DNA of 64,000 bases from Palsa-504 sp963795795 (GTDB lineage: Bacteria; Actinomycetota; Actinomycetes; Streptosporangiales; Streptosporangiaceae): positions 1 through 64,000 of the forward strand of contig CAWCJS010000001.1 of the NCBI GenBank assembly GCA_963795795.1, given 5' to 3'. Made by a program: the position numbers and the translations under genes. Position 1 is the stretch's first letter. Each line of letters opens with the position of its first letter. Below, piece by piece: positions 17,681 through 26,185 of the stretch. The notes below the pieces were generated by a model. That model did not search any database, was not told where the DNA came from, and saw nothing but the letters and a program-made list of their open reading frames with translations.

Positions 17681-18496
17681 TCAGGGCTTGCGACCGACCC
17701 CGCCGTAGTTGGGGAGATCGCGGCCGGTGCCCGGGTCGCCCGTCCCGGCGCGCCACCGGTGCAGCTGCACCAGGCCGGGCTCGACCAGGTCCGTGCCCGC
17801 GAAGAAGCTACTGACCTGGGCGTGGGAGCGCGCCATGACCGGATTGCGGGCCTGCTCGTTGTACTGCCGCATGGACTGGGACATCTGCTCGGTGGAGATA
17901 TCACTCGCGGGGTGGGCGATGACCAGGTAACTGCCCGAAGGCACGGCGGCGAGCAGCGAGCGGACGATGGCGGCCGGGTCATCTGCGTCCGGGATGCAGT
18001 GCAGGACGCCCAGCAGCATGATCGCGACCGGCTGGTCGAAATCCAGCACGCCGGCCGCCTCACCCAGGATCTTGTCCGTGTCGCGCAGGTCACCGTCGAT
18101 GTAGGCGGTCGCGCCCTCTGGGCTGCTGGCCAGGAGGGCGCGGGCGTGCAGCAGCACGATCGGGTCGTTGTCCACGTACACGATGCGCGATGCTGGCGCG
18201 ACCTTCTGGGCGACCTCGTGCGTGTTATTGGCCGAAGGCAGACCGGTCCCGACGTCCAGGAACTGCCGGATGCCCAGCTCGGTGACGAGGTAATGCACCG
18301 CGCGGCCCAGGAACGCCCGCTGGGCGCGGACGCTGACCAAGATGTCCGGCATGGTCTCGATGACCAGCTGGGCAGCCGCCCGGTCGGCGGCGAAGTTGTC
18401 CTTGCCGCCCAGCCAGTAGTCATACACCCGGGCGATATGCGGCACGCTGGTGTCAAGCCGGGTCGGCTCGCCGGCCGGCTCCTGCCCGCCCATCAC
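17681..18496 (-). CDS. SAM-dependent methyltransferase, DUF574 family
   Basis: The 271-residue product belongs to the actinomycete-specific DUF574 (Methyltransf_19) family. Features are the conserved opening TSVPHIARVYDYWLGGKDNF, a SAM loop QFLDVGTGLPSANNTHEV, an acidic VYVDNDP end of strand 2, and the C-terminal FFAGTDLVEPGLVQLHRWR block. Actinomycete genomes usually carry many copies; substrates are unknown. ATG 18496 overlaps the globin stop by four bases. Confidence 0.9.
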   Translation of the reverse strand: MMGGQEPAGEPTRLDTSVPHIARVYDYWLGGKDNFAADRAAAQLVIETMPDILVSVRAQRAFLGRAVHYLVTELGIRQFLDVGTGLPSANNTHEVAQKVAPASRIVYVDNDPIVLLHARALLASSPEGATAYIDGDLRDTDKILGEAAGVLDFDQPVAIMLLGVLHCIPDADDPAAIVRSLLAAVPSGSYLVIAHPASDISTEQMSQSMRQYNEQARNPVMARSHAQVSSFFAGTDLVEPGLVQLHRWRAGTGDPGTGRDLPNYGGVGRKP

Positions 18497-18927
18497 TGTC
18501 CTGCCTTCGTCGTAGGGGTCAGCCCGAGGTCATGATGACCGTGCGCGGGCTCGACGTTGACCAGGCTGTTGGCCGCCATCACCAGGTAATCCCAGAGCTG
18601 CGCGTCAAGCGCCTCGTCGAGACCGAGCTCGTCGAGGGCGACCCTCATCTGGTGCAGCCAGGCATCCCGCTCGGCTTCGCCGATGGCGAACCTGGCGTGG
18701 CGCATCCTCAGCCTGGGGTGTCCGCGCAGCTCATCATAGGTGCGCGGCCCGCCCCAGTACTGCATGAGGAACAGCCGGAGGTGCTCCTCGGCGGGGCCGA
18801 GATCCTGCGTCGGGTAGACCGGCCGCAGCACGGGATCGTCGGCTACGCCTTGGTAGAACCGGTGGACCAGGCGGCGGAAGGTCTCTTCCCCGCCCACGGC
18901 CTCGTAGAAGCTGGTCGGCTGGCTCAT
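18493..18927 (-). CDS. glbO: Group II truncated haemoglobin
   Basis: This 144-residue globin matches the trHbO type. It has FYEAVGGEETFRRLVHRFY (A-B helices), the CD region with MQYWGGPRTYDELRGHPRLR, and the proximal His77 in RMRHARFAIG. The W in the late DAWLHQM helix (G8 Trp) is typical for group II. It binds O2 or NO in the cytoplasm. It is translationally coupled to the DUF574 methyltransferase downstream, a pairing whose meaning is unknown. Confidence 0.9.
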   Translation of the reverse strand: MSQPTSFYEAVGGEETFRRLVHRFYQGVADDPVLRPVYPTQDLGPAEEHLRLFLMQYWGGPRTYDELRGHPRLRMRHARFAIGEAERDAWLHQMRVALDELGLDEALDAQLWDYLVMAANSLVNVEPAHGHHDLGLTPTTKAGQ

Positions 18928-19014
18928 GGCTGACAGCTTACGGCGGCCCGGCCTTCAAGGAATCTCTCAGCTAACCGTGAGCTACCCTCAAGAAGTTCAC
19001 GGGACGCTTGGCCG

Positions 19015-20802
19015 GTGAACATCTGGCAGCATAGGACCCTGCTGATCAACGGCGGGCTTGTGGTGGTGCTGGCGGGCGCCGGGGTCGGGTCCTACCTGGC
19101 CATTCAGCCGAGCAGCAGCGGTGCGTCGGTTGTCACGACCACGGTGCAGCGGGGCACCGTGCTGGCCACGGTCTCCGCCTCGGGCACGGTGGATCCCGCG
19201 CGGAACCTGGGGCTGAACTTCACCACGGGCGGCAAGCTGACCAAGATCTACGTCAAGGTCGGCCAGCACGTCTCCGCGGGGCAGAAGCTCGCCAAGGTAG
19301 ACCAGACGGCCAGCAACCAGAGCCTCACGATGGCGGAGGCCAGCCTGAGTTCGGCGCAGGCCCAGCTGGCGGCGGCCGAACAGGGTATTACGCCACAGGC
19401 GAGGGCCGCGCAGAGCGCCTCGGCAACGTCCGCCTACACCCAGGTGCAGTCGGCCGAGTCCTCACTGGCCCAGGAGAAGAAGATCGTCGCCGCCGATCTG
19501 GTGTCCTTGGAGCAGTCGGTGACGTCGGCCCAGGACGTGCTCGACGAGGCCGAGTCCGCCCTGCAGACCGACGAGGGGAATCTGAGCACCGCCGAGTCCA
19601 CGCTGTCGTCGGCCGAGGCCAAGCTCTCCAGCGACGAGGCCGCCGAGCAGAAGGACTGTGCGCCGCCTAGCTCCACGACCGTCACCCCCTGCACGACGGA
19701 CGAGGCGACCGTCGCCACGGACAAGACCACCGTGACGAGCGACGAGTCGGCGGTCACCTCCGCCCAGTCGACGGTTACGGCGGCGGAAAACACCGTCACG
19801 AACGACCAGAACAGCTACAACGCCGCGGTCGACAGCGAGAACAGCGGGATAGCCAGCGAGAACGCGTCGATCGCCTCGGCCGAGCAGAGCGTGACCAGCG
19901 CGAAGAAGTCGTACGCCGCAACCCTCGCCTCCGATAAGTCAACCGCCACGCCCAACCAGACCACGATCACGCAGGACGAGGCCGCGGTGACCGCCGACGA
20001 GATCACGGTCACGCAGGACCAGGCCGCGGTCGCGGGAACCATGCTGACCGCGCCGTTCGCCGGGACCATAGCCTCGATCAGCAGCGACGTCGGCGAAGAG
20101 GTCTCGAGTTCAAGCTCAGGCTCAACCGGGAGCTCCAGCAGCAGCTCCTCCTCCAGTTCGAGTGAGAACGCCGCGGGTGGTACCTCGGGGGCTGGAACCG
20201 GCGCCGGGGGGGCAGGCACGAGTTCTTCGGTCAGCGGGTTCATCGTCCTGACCAACATCTCCACCCTGCTGGTCGAGGCCGAGTTCGACGAGACCGACGC
20301 GGCGAACATCCAGGTGGGCGCGGGCGCGACCGTGACGGTGAACGCCCTGAACTCCAACCTGTCGGCCACGGTAGCGGAGATCGACCCGACCTCCACCTCG
20401 AGTTCCTCGGTGGTCGAGTACGGGGTCACGCTCGCGCTCAGCCAGCAGGCCAAAGGGCTCCGGCCTGGGCAGTCGGTCAGCGTCAGCGTGATCACCGGCG
20501 AGGCGAACAACGCGCTCTACGTGCCGGCGACCGCGGTGACGACGGCCAACGGGATAAGCAGCGTGGAGGTGGTGGGCGCCAACGGCGCGGAGCAGCGCGT
20601 GATCGTCACCCTGGGCGTCCAGGGCGCCACCGACGACCAGATCCTGTCCGGCCTGACCGAGGGCGAGAAGGTCGTCGCCTCGACGGCGAGCAGCAGTACG
20701 AGCACCGGCTTCCCGGGCGGCGGCTTCCCCGGCGGGGGCTTCGTCAGGCTGGGTGGCGGTGGCGGCGGCGGTGGCGGGGGCCGCGGCGGAGCGGGCGGAT
20801 GA
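19015..20802 (+). CDS. MacA/HlyD-like periplasmic adaptor of an ABC exporter
   Basis: The 595-residue protein starts at GTG 19015. One membrane segment (about residues 7-28) is followed by the first half of a barrel-sandwich/lipoyl domain (FTTGGKLTKIYVKVGQHVSAG). A very long Ser/Thr/Ala/Glu coiled-coil hairpin (about 105-340, periods such as TVATDKTTVTSDESAVTSAQ) comes next, then the second half (MLTAPFAGTIASISSDVGE), a Ser-rich insert of about 60 residues, a beta-barrel domain and a Gly-rich tail. The hairpin is much longer than in Gram-negative MacA. In Gram-positives these adaptors bridge the permease and the cell wall. It overlaps the ATPase start by four bases (ATGA). Confidence 0.85.
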   Translation: MNIWQHRTLLINGGLVVVLAGAGVGSYLAIQPSSSGASVVTTTVQRGTVLATVSASGTVDPARNLGLNFTTGGKLTKIYVKVGQHVSAGQKLAKVDQTASNQSLTMAEASLSSAQAQLAAAEQGITPQARAAQSASATSAYTQVQSAESSLAQEKKIVAADLVSLEQSVTSAQDVLDEAESALQTDEGNLSTAESTLSSAEAKLSSDEAAEQKDCAPPSSTTVTPCTTDEATVATDKTTVTSDESAVTSAQSTVTAAENTVTNDQNSYNAAVDSENSGIASENASIASAEQSVTSAKKSYAATLASDKSTATPNQTTITQDEAAVTADEITVTQDQAAVAGTMLTAPFAGTIASISSDVGEEVSSSSSGSTGSSSSSSSSSSSENAAGGTSGAGTGAGGAGTSSSVSGFIVLTNISTLLVEAEFDETDAANIQVGAGATVTVNALNSNLSATVAEIDPTSTSSSSVVEYGVTLALSQQAKGLRPGQSVSVSVITGEANNALYVPATAVTTANGISSVEVVGANGAEQRVIVTLGVQGATDDQILSGLTEGEKVVASTASSSTSTGFPGGGFPGGGFVRLGGGGGGGGGGRGGAGG

Positions 20803-21587
20803 TGACCCGGCAGGCGACCGGTGGTCCGGCTCCGCCAGTACCCCAGGCCGGTGCCCCGCGGCCGGTGGTCCGGCTGGTGTCGGTCACCAAGACCTACGGG
20901 ACCGGCGATGCGGCGGTACATGCGCTGCGCGGAGTCAACCTCGAGGTGGCGAGCCGGGACTACGTCGCCATCATGGGAGCATCCGGGTCGGGCAAGTCGA
21001 CGCTGATGAACATCATCGGCTGCCTGGACGTCCCTACCTCCGGGCGGTTCTTCATCGACGACATCGATTCGGCGTCGCTGGATGAGGGACAGCTCGCGCT
21101 GGTGCGCAACCGCAAGATCGGGTTCGTGTTCCAGTCGTTCAACCTCATCCCGCGGATGAGCGCGCTCGCCAACGTCGAGTTGCCGCTGTCCTACGCCGGG
21201 ATCAAACACGCCGAACGACGCGTCCGGGCGGAGGCCGCGCTGCGCCTGGTCGGGCTGGAGGACCGGATGCACCATCAGCCCAACCAGCTCTCGGGTGGCC
21301 AGCAGCAGCGGGTCGCGGTCGCCCGGGCGCTGGTGACCACGCCGAGCCTGATCCTCGCGGACGAGCCCACGGGCAACCTCGACACCACGGCGACGCGTGA
21401 CCTGATGGGGGTCTTCGACCGCCTGAACGTGGCCGGGCGGACCATCATCCTGATCACCCACGAGCGCGACGTGGCGGCGCACGCCAAACGGGTGGTCCAG
21501 GTGCAGGACGGCCTCATCGTGAACGACCAGCGGCTGGTCGGCCCCGCCGATCCCCCGCCCATGCTCCGCGAGGCGGAACGCGCATGA
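20799..21587 (+). CDS. MacB-type ABC transporter ATPase
   Basis: This 262-residue ATPase has Walker A GASGSGKST, Q-loop FVFQSFNLIPRM, signature LSGGQQQRVAVARAL, Walker B LILADEPTGNLD and an H-loop ITHERDV. This is the LolD/MacB class that drives mechanotransmission rather than classic import. The first 30 residues are a Pro-rich extension before RLVSVTKTYGTGD. It is flanked by the adaptor and the FtsX-type permease with ATGA overlaps on both sides. Confidence 0.92.
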   Translation: MMTRQATGGPAPPVPQAGAPRPVVRLVSVTKTYGTGDAAVHALRGVNLEVASRDYVAIMGASGSGKSTLMNIIGCLDVPTSGRFFIDDIDSASLDEGQLALVRNRKIGFVFQSFNLIPRMSALANVELPLSYAGIKHAERRVRAEAALRLVGLEDRMHHQPNQLSGGQQQRVAVARALVTTPSLILADEPTGNLDTTATRDLMGVFDRLNVAGRTIILITHERDVAAHAKRVVQVQDGLIVNDQRLVGPADPPPMLREAERA

Positions 21588-22801
21588 GCCCGGGCCAGAT
21601 CCTCCGCTTCGCCCTGGCCGGGCTGTTCGCCAACAAGCTCCGCTCGGCGCTGACCACCCTCGGCATCCTGATCGGCGTGGGGTCGGTGATCCTCCTGGTC
21701 GCGGTGGGCAACGGCTCGTCCCAAGCGATCGAGGCCAACCTCAACTCCCTCGGCACCAACTCGCTGACGGTCCTGCACACGGGGGCCGGGCTGTTCGGCT
21801 CGGCCAGCGGTAACACGGGCGCGCAGTCCACGCAGAACCTCACCGTCGCCGATGCCCAGGCCCTGTCGCAGGCCTCCGGCGTGGCCAGCGCGTCGCCGGT
21901 CGTGTCCACCAGCGAGACGCTGACCTACGGCGGCAACAGCGACACCGGCACGTCCCTCACCGGCACCTACCCGAGCTACTTCCAGGCCACGAACAGCCCG
22001 ATCGGCCAGGGGTCCTATATCACCGACGACGACGTCACCAGCGCCAGGAAGGTGCTGGTACTCGGCACCACCACGGCGACCGACCTGTTCGGCACCGCGA
22101 ACCCGGTCGGGCAGACCGTGGACGTGGCGGGGGTGCCCTTCACGGTCGTGGGGGTGCTCAAGGAAAAGGGAGCCAGCGGCCTGCAGAACGCCGACAACTC
22201 GGCGATCGCGCCGCTGTCCACGGTTCAGGAGACGCTGACCGGTTACGGCTCGCTGAACGACATCGTGGTCGAGGCGCAGACCCCGGCGGCGGTCAACGCC
22301 GTCCAGTCCGAGATCACCTCGATCCTGGACCGGCTGGAAGGCGTGACCAGTACGTCGAACGCCAATTTCGAGGTCCTCAACCAGGCCAGCCTGCTGGCCG
22401 CGTCGACCTCGACCAGCCACACCTTCACCGTCCTGCTCGGCGCGGTCGCGGCGATCTCGCTCCTGGTAGGCGGCATCGGCATCACGAACATCATGCTGGT
22501 CACGGTCACCGAGCGGACCCGTGAGATCGGCATCCGCAAGGCCATCGGCGCGCAACCAGGCGTGATCCTGGCCCAGTTCCTCGCCGAGGCCACCCTGCTG
22601 TCAGTGATAGGCGGGGCCCTCGGCATCGCCGCCGGCCTGGTCGGCACCAACTTCAAAATCGTCGGGGTGAAGCCGGTCGCCGTCCCGGCGTCGATCGCGC
22701 TGGCGTTCGGCGTCAGCGTCGTGATCGGCCTGTTCTTCGGCGGCTACCCGGCCAACCGGGCCGCGGGCATGCGCCCCGTTGACGCTCTTCGTTACGAATG
22801 A
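21584..22801 (+). CDS. MacB/FtsX-type ABC transporter permease
   Basis: The 405-residue permease has one N-terminal membrane helix (LTTLGILIGVGSVILLVAVG) and a large extracytoplasmic MacB periplasmic core (about residues 50-270). Three C-terminal helices follow (FTVLLGAVAAISLLVGGIGI near 280; LSVIGGALGIAAGLVG and ALAFGVSVVIGLFFGGYPA near the end). The coupling motif TERTREIGIRKAIGAQ is textbook. Together with the adaptor and ATPase it forms a tripartite exporter for peptides, lipids or drugs; the substrate is not known. Its stop overlaps the next start. Confidence 0.92.
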   Translation: MSPGQILRFALAGLFANKLRSALTTLGILIGVGSVILLVAVGNGSSQAIEANLNSLGTNSLTVLHTGAGLFGSASGNTGAQSTQNLTVADAQALSQASGVASASPVVSTSETLTYGGNSDTGTSLTGTYPSYFQATNSPIGQGSYITDDDVTSARKVLVLGTTTATDLFGTANPVGQTVDVAGVPFTVVGVLKEKGASGLQNADNSAIAPLSTVQETLTGYGSLNDIVVEAQTPAAVNAVQSEITSILDRLEGVTSTSNANFEVLNQASLLAASTSTSHTFTVLLGAVAAISLLVGGIGITNIMLVTVTERTREIGIRKAIGAQPGVILAQFLAEATLLSVIGGALGIAAGLVGTNFKIVGVKPVAVPASIALAFGVSVVIGLFFGGYPANRAAGMRPVDALRYE

Positions 22802-23512
22802 TCGGAAAAGCCATGCTAGGACGTCGCCGTCAGGCCGAAGACCCGGACCCCGCAAACCCGGACACCACGCCGGGCCTGCGGATCAGGGGCCGGCACGGGG
22901 GAGTTGGCACGCAGGCCCTGACCACCGTGATCGACCCGATGGACCTGCTGTCCACTCCCGTCTCTGACGGAGATCTCACGATGGCGTTGGCGCGGCGGCC
23001 GCGGTTCAAGGTGCCCTCGCTGACGATGATCCTCATGATCGTCGCGGTGGCCAGCCTCGGCTTCTTCGGCGGCATCCTGCTGGGCAAGCACTACGGCAGC
23101 TCAGGCGGCTCGGGCGCCAGCGCGTTCCGGGGGTTCGCGGGTGCGGCCGCCGCCCCGAGCGCCGGGGCCAGCGGCACGTCGTCATCGTCGGGGTTCGCCG
23201 GGCGGGGCGGACGGGCTGTTCGGCGGCGGCGGGACGTTCGGCACCATCAAGCTCGTCGACGGGAACATCGTGTACGTCCAGACCGCCACCGGCGACATCG
23301 TCCAGGTCTCCACGTCGGCGGCCACGAAGGTCACGATCAGCTCCTCCGCGCCGGTCAAGGACCTGCTCCCCGGCGAAACGGTCATCGTTCAGGGCACCAA
23401 GAACGCGAACGGCTCGATCGCCGCCACCAGCATCAGCCAGAACAGCCTGGGGGCTGGCGGGGGCGGCGGGGGCGGCGGCGCCACCAGCATCGGCGGCGGC
23501 AGCGGCGGGTAG
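22798..23512 (+). CDS. Membrane-anchored DUF5666-like protein, one frameshift
   Basis: From ATG 22798 (overlapping the permease stop) the frame gives a cytoplasmic Pro/Gly stretch, a membrane helix (MILMIVAVASLGFFGGILLG, about residues 77-96) and a Gly/Ser linker. It then drifts. Removing one G near 23199-23208 joins it to the frame encoding FGTIKLVDGNIVYVQTATGD and VTISSSAPVKDLLPGETVIV, a small beta-barrel typical of DUF5666, and a poly-Gly tail ending at 23512. The restored length is about 237 residues. It is an extracytoplasmic accessory subunit of the exporter by position; the function is unknown. Confidence 0.65.
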
Positions 23513-23546
23513 CCCGGCGCGACCCTCACCAGAACAAGGAGATCAC

Positions 23547-24158
23547 ATGAACGCCCGTACCAGGCTGGCGCCGATCCGCCGTCAGCTTCGCCTCCGGTGG
23601 GCGCTGCCCGTCGTCGTCGCGTGCCTGGCCCTGGTCGGATGCGGCGGTGGCGGCACCACGACCAGCAGCGCCGGGGCCAGCAGCAGCGCCACGGCCACCA
23701 GCAGCGCCACCCAGTCCGCCGGGCTGAGCGCGTTCCAGACCTGCCTGAAGCAGCACGGCGTGAAGATCACGCCGCGCGCGTCCTTCTCGCCGGGCGCGTC
23801 CTTCTCGCCCCGCGCGTTCCCGTCCGGCACCGCGTTCCCGACCGCGTTCCCGAGCGGAGCCCGCAGCGGCTTCCCGGGCGGCGGCTTCGGTGCGGGAGGG
23901 GCCAACTCCGCGGCGTTCAAGGCGTGCCAGAAGTACGCGCCCGCGGGCTTCCGCACCGGCGGGACCATCAGCGCCTCTGCCATCGCGGCCTTCAAGAGCT
24001 GCATGAAGCAGAACGGCATCACGGTCACCAGCACCACGTTCGCCTCGCTGGCCAGGCTTGTCCGCAGCAGCAAGAAGGCCGCCGCGGCGTACAGCACCTG
24101 CCGGGTCCTACTCGCGCAAGGCTTCGCCCGACCAAGCCCCGCACCCACCCCCGCCTAG
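23547..24158 (+). CDS. Lipoprotein with paired cysteine repeats
   Basis: The 203-residue product starts at ATG 23547 (AGGAG at about 23536). A signal peptide ends in the lipobox VACLALVGCGGG, so it should be lipid-anchored outside. The mature part has an Ala/Ser/Thr linker, then FQTCLKQHGVKIT, a Gly/Phe/Pro low-complexity stretch, FKACQKYAPAGF, FKSCMKQNGITVT and finally YSTCRVLLAQGF. The first and third Cys motifs are clearly duplicates, giving four cysteines that could form two disulphides. Last gene of the exporter operon; it may bind the exported substrate or metal. I do not know a characterised homologue. Confidence 0.75.
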   Translation: MNARTRLAPIRRQLRLRWALPVVVACLALVGCGGGGTTTSSAGASSSATATSSATQSAGLSAFQTCLKQHGVKITPRASFSPGASFSPRAFPSGTAFPTAFPSGARSGFPGGGFGAGGANSAAFKACQKYAPAGFRTGGTISASAIAAFKSCMKQNGITVTSTTFASLARLVRSSKKAAAAYSTCRVLLAQGFARPSPAPTPA

Positions 24159-24204
24159 CGCCGCAGGGGCCAAACGCGACCAAACGCGGCCGAACGCGGC
24201 GCTA
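24156..24204. terminator. Inverted repeat containing both convergent stop codons
   Basis: TAGCGCCG (24156-24163) and CGGCGCTA (24197-24204) are perfect complements. The first three bases are the lipoprotein stop and the last three are the MscS stop on the other strand. Between them lie three CAAACGCG/CGAACGCG copies. It is probably a bidirectional terminator. Confidence 0.5.
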
Positions 24205-25359
24205 GGGCGCCGGCTCCGACCCCGGATCCACCGCAGCCCCCGGACTCGCCGTCTCGCCAGTAGCCGCCACCTCCGCTTCCCCTGGGGGCCCCGCTTCCCC
24301 CAGGGGGCCCCGCTCGGGCGCCGTGATGAGGATCGTGTCCGGGCCGGGCACGATCCCGGCCCGGTCCAGCGTCGACTTGACCCGGGCCCGCAGTTCGCGG
24401 GCCACCTCCCATTGGTGCGTGGGCTCGGTCTTGGCCACGATGCGGATGGTCACTTCCTTGCTGGACAGCTCCTGCGCGCCCCACACCTCCGGCTTCTCGA
24501 GCATGAGGCTGCGCCAGTCACGGTCGCGGTACAGGCCGCCCGCGGCCTGCTCCATCAGCAGCCGGATGCGGGCCAGGTCCTCGCTGTAGGCGACCGGGTA
24601 GTCGATGACCGCCCGGGACCAGCCCTGTGACTCGTTGCCGACGGCCTCGATCGTCCCGTTCCTGATGTGCCAGACCATGCCGTTGACGTCCCGCAACCGG
24701 GTGGTGAGCAGCGTCATCGCCTCCACGGTCCCGGTCGCGGCGGGGACCTTGATCGTGTCGCCGACCCCGTAGTGATCCTCGACCAGCATCAAGATGCCCG
24801 CCAGGTAGTCACGCACCAGGTTCTGCGCGCCGAACCCCAGCGCCACGCCCAGCACCGCGGTGCTGGCGAGCAGCGGCGCCAGGTCGAAACCGAGGACGCC
24901 GAGGATGGTCAGCGCCGCGATCCCGAACACGATGACCGAGACCCCGCTGCGCAGGATCGACCCGAGGGCCAGGGCCCGCTGCTCGCGCCGCTCCGTCCCG
25001 GCCAGGTGCACCGCGACCCCGGCCCGGTGCACGGCGCTGGCCGGGTGGGCCGGAGCCACCGATGCGGCGGCGCGCAGGGTGATCTTGTTGATCAGCCGGT
25101 GCAAGATGACCCGGACGATCAGCGCCACCACGATGATGAACACGATCCGGCCCGCCCGGCCGACCGGTCCGGCCAGGTAGACCTGGACCACCTGCGCCGT
25201 GGTGGTGCTGTGCGACAGGTCCCAGGCCAGGCGGCAGGCGATCCCCGGGTTATCGCCGCAGCTGCCGGTCAGCGTGCCCGGCACCGAAGCCACAGTGCCC
25301 GCAGCGGCCAGGGGAGCCGATAGCGCATGAACCACAGAACTCATTCCGCCAGGTGCCAT
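24202..25359 (-). CDS. MscS-family mechanosensitive ion channel
   Basis: The 385-residue product starts at ATG 25359, or at ATG 25344, which has a nearby GGCGGA. An N-terminal hydrophobic stretch is followed by three membrane helices: IVFIIVVALIVRVILHRLIN, VSVIVFGIAALTILGVLGFD, and the pore helix LLASTAVLGVALGFGAQNLV with its Ala/Gly packing. The beta domain follows (GVGDTIKVPAATGTVEAM) and the cytoplasmic alpha/beta end (IRIVAKTEPTHQWEVARELR). It would open on membrane tension to release solutes. The last 40 residues are acidic and low-complexity. Tandem 29-bp repeats lie directly in front of it. Confidence 0.9.
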   Translation of the reverse strand: MAPGGMSSVVHALSAPLAAAGTVASVPGTLTGSCGDNPGIACRLAWDLSHSTTTAQVVQVYLAGPVGRAGRIVFIIVVALIVRVILHRLINKITLRAAASVAPAHPASAVHRAGVAVHLAGTERREQRALALGSILRSGVSVIVFGIAALTILGVLGFDLAPLLASTAVLGVALGFGAQNLVRDYLAGILMLVEDHYGVGDTIKVPAATGTVEAMTLLTTRLRDVNGMVWHIRNGTIEAVGNESQGWSRAVIDYPVAYSEDLARIRLLMEQAAGGLYRDRDWRSLMLEKPEVWGAQELSSKEVTIRIVAKTEPTHQWEVARELRARVKSTLDRAGIVPGPDTILITAPERGPLGEAGPPGEAEVAATGETASPGAAVDPGSEPAP

Positions 25360-25379
25360 GCGCGCGAGGCTACTGCGCT

Positions 25380-25495
25380 CAGCGCAGCGCCGCCACCAGC
25401 CCGGTCCTCAGCGCAGCGCCGCCACCAGCCCGGTCCTCAGCGCAGCGCCGCCACCGGCCCGGCCTTCAGCGCAGCGCCGCCACCAGCCCGGCCTC
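25380..25495. repeat. Four tandem 29-bp repeats carrying the end of a gene
   Basis: Units at 25380-25408, 25409-25437, 25438-25466 and 25467-25495 are nearly identical (unit begins CAGCGCAGCGCCGCCACCAG). On the minus strand each unit spells GLVAALR and the beginning of a TGA stop. The fourth is the true 3' end of the gene at 25466-26185; the other three are copies placed after its stop, just upstream of mscS. Confidence 0.85.
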
Positions 25496-26185
25496 GCGCA
25501 ACTCCGCCAGGTCGGGGTCGCGGCCCGCGTTGACCCGCAGGTCCGGGTTGGCCCCGATCGCCTCGGCCAGGACCGCAGCCGCCTCGGAAGGCCGCCCGGT
25601 CCGGGCCAGCGCGCAGGCCAGGCTGTACCCGGCCATCCCGGCGGCCGGCGCGGGCGCGCCCAGGTACCGGGCCGTGGCGAGGCCGTGCTCGGCGAGCGCG
25701 ACCGCCCGGTCCGGCTGGCCGTGGCCCAGGTAGTACTCGCCGAGGTGCCCGGTCGGGTGCCAGAACCCGCGCACGACGATCTGCAGCCACAGCAGCCGCC
25801 CGTTCAGCCACGGGTGGCGCGCCGGGTCGAGCAGGTCCTCGTCGGCCAGCGCCCACATCCCGTCGATGAGTTCCGCGCTGACCCGACGGCACTCCAACAG
25901 GACGTCGCCGGAAGCCGCGGCGCAATAGCCCTGGTACACCTCAGAAGAGGAATGGTCCACCTCCGCGAAGGCTGGTGGAATATGCCCGGTCCGCAGCGCC
26001 ATGAGTCGTTCGGCCTGCTGGGTTTTGAACTGGTTATTGTGCGCCACCAGCGGTGCAGCGGCCCAGCGGTCCGGGCTGCCCTCCTCCGAGCCCTGAGTCG
26101 CCCCCAAGAGCAGCGCCTGTTCCTCCGCGGCGGCGAAGCTCAGCAGGCCGGCCACGGCGGCGCGCAGCGGACGCGTGTCACTCAC
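25466..26185 (-). CDS. DinB-like helical protein with TPR-like C-terminus
   Basis: The 239-residue all-helical protein has PLVAHNNQFKTQQAERLMAL in its first third, the kind of His-containing helix seen in DinB/ClbS-like four-helix proteins. The C-terminal half has two TPR-like helix pairs (HLGEYYLGHGQPDRAVALAE and GYSLACALARTGRPSEAAAV). It may bind a thiol or metal, but the typical three-His metal set is not clearly complete. It starts right next to the methyltransferase stop (overlap of eight bases), so the two are co-transcribed. Confidence 0.65.
   Translation of the reverse strand: MSDTRPLRAAVAGLLSFAAAEEQALLLGATQGSEEGSPDRWAAAPLVAHNNQFKTQQAERLMALRTGHIPPAFAEVDHSSSEVYQGYCAAASGDVLLECRRVSAELIDGMWALADEDLLDPARHPWLNGRLLWLQIVVRGFWHPTGHLGEYYLGHGQPDRAVALAEHGLATARYLGAPAPAAGMAGYSLACALARTGRPSEAAAVLAEAIGANPDLRVNAGRDPDLAELREAGLVAALR

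Noticed and set aside
16855..18456. 533-residue minus-strand frame across HAD and methyltransferase genes
   Set aside because: It crosses the opposite-strand HAD gene and runs out of frame in the methyltransferase gene.
25380..25495. Possible CRISPR array (29-bp repeats)
   Set aside because: The repeats touch each other without spacers and no cas gene is present; they are tandem duplications of a gene end.
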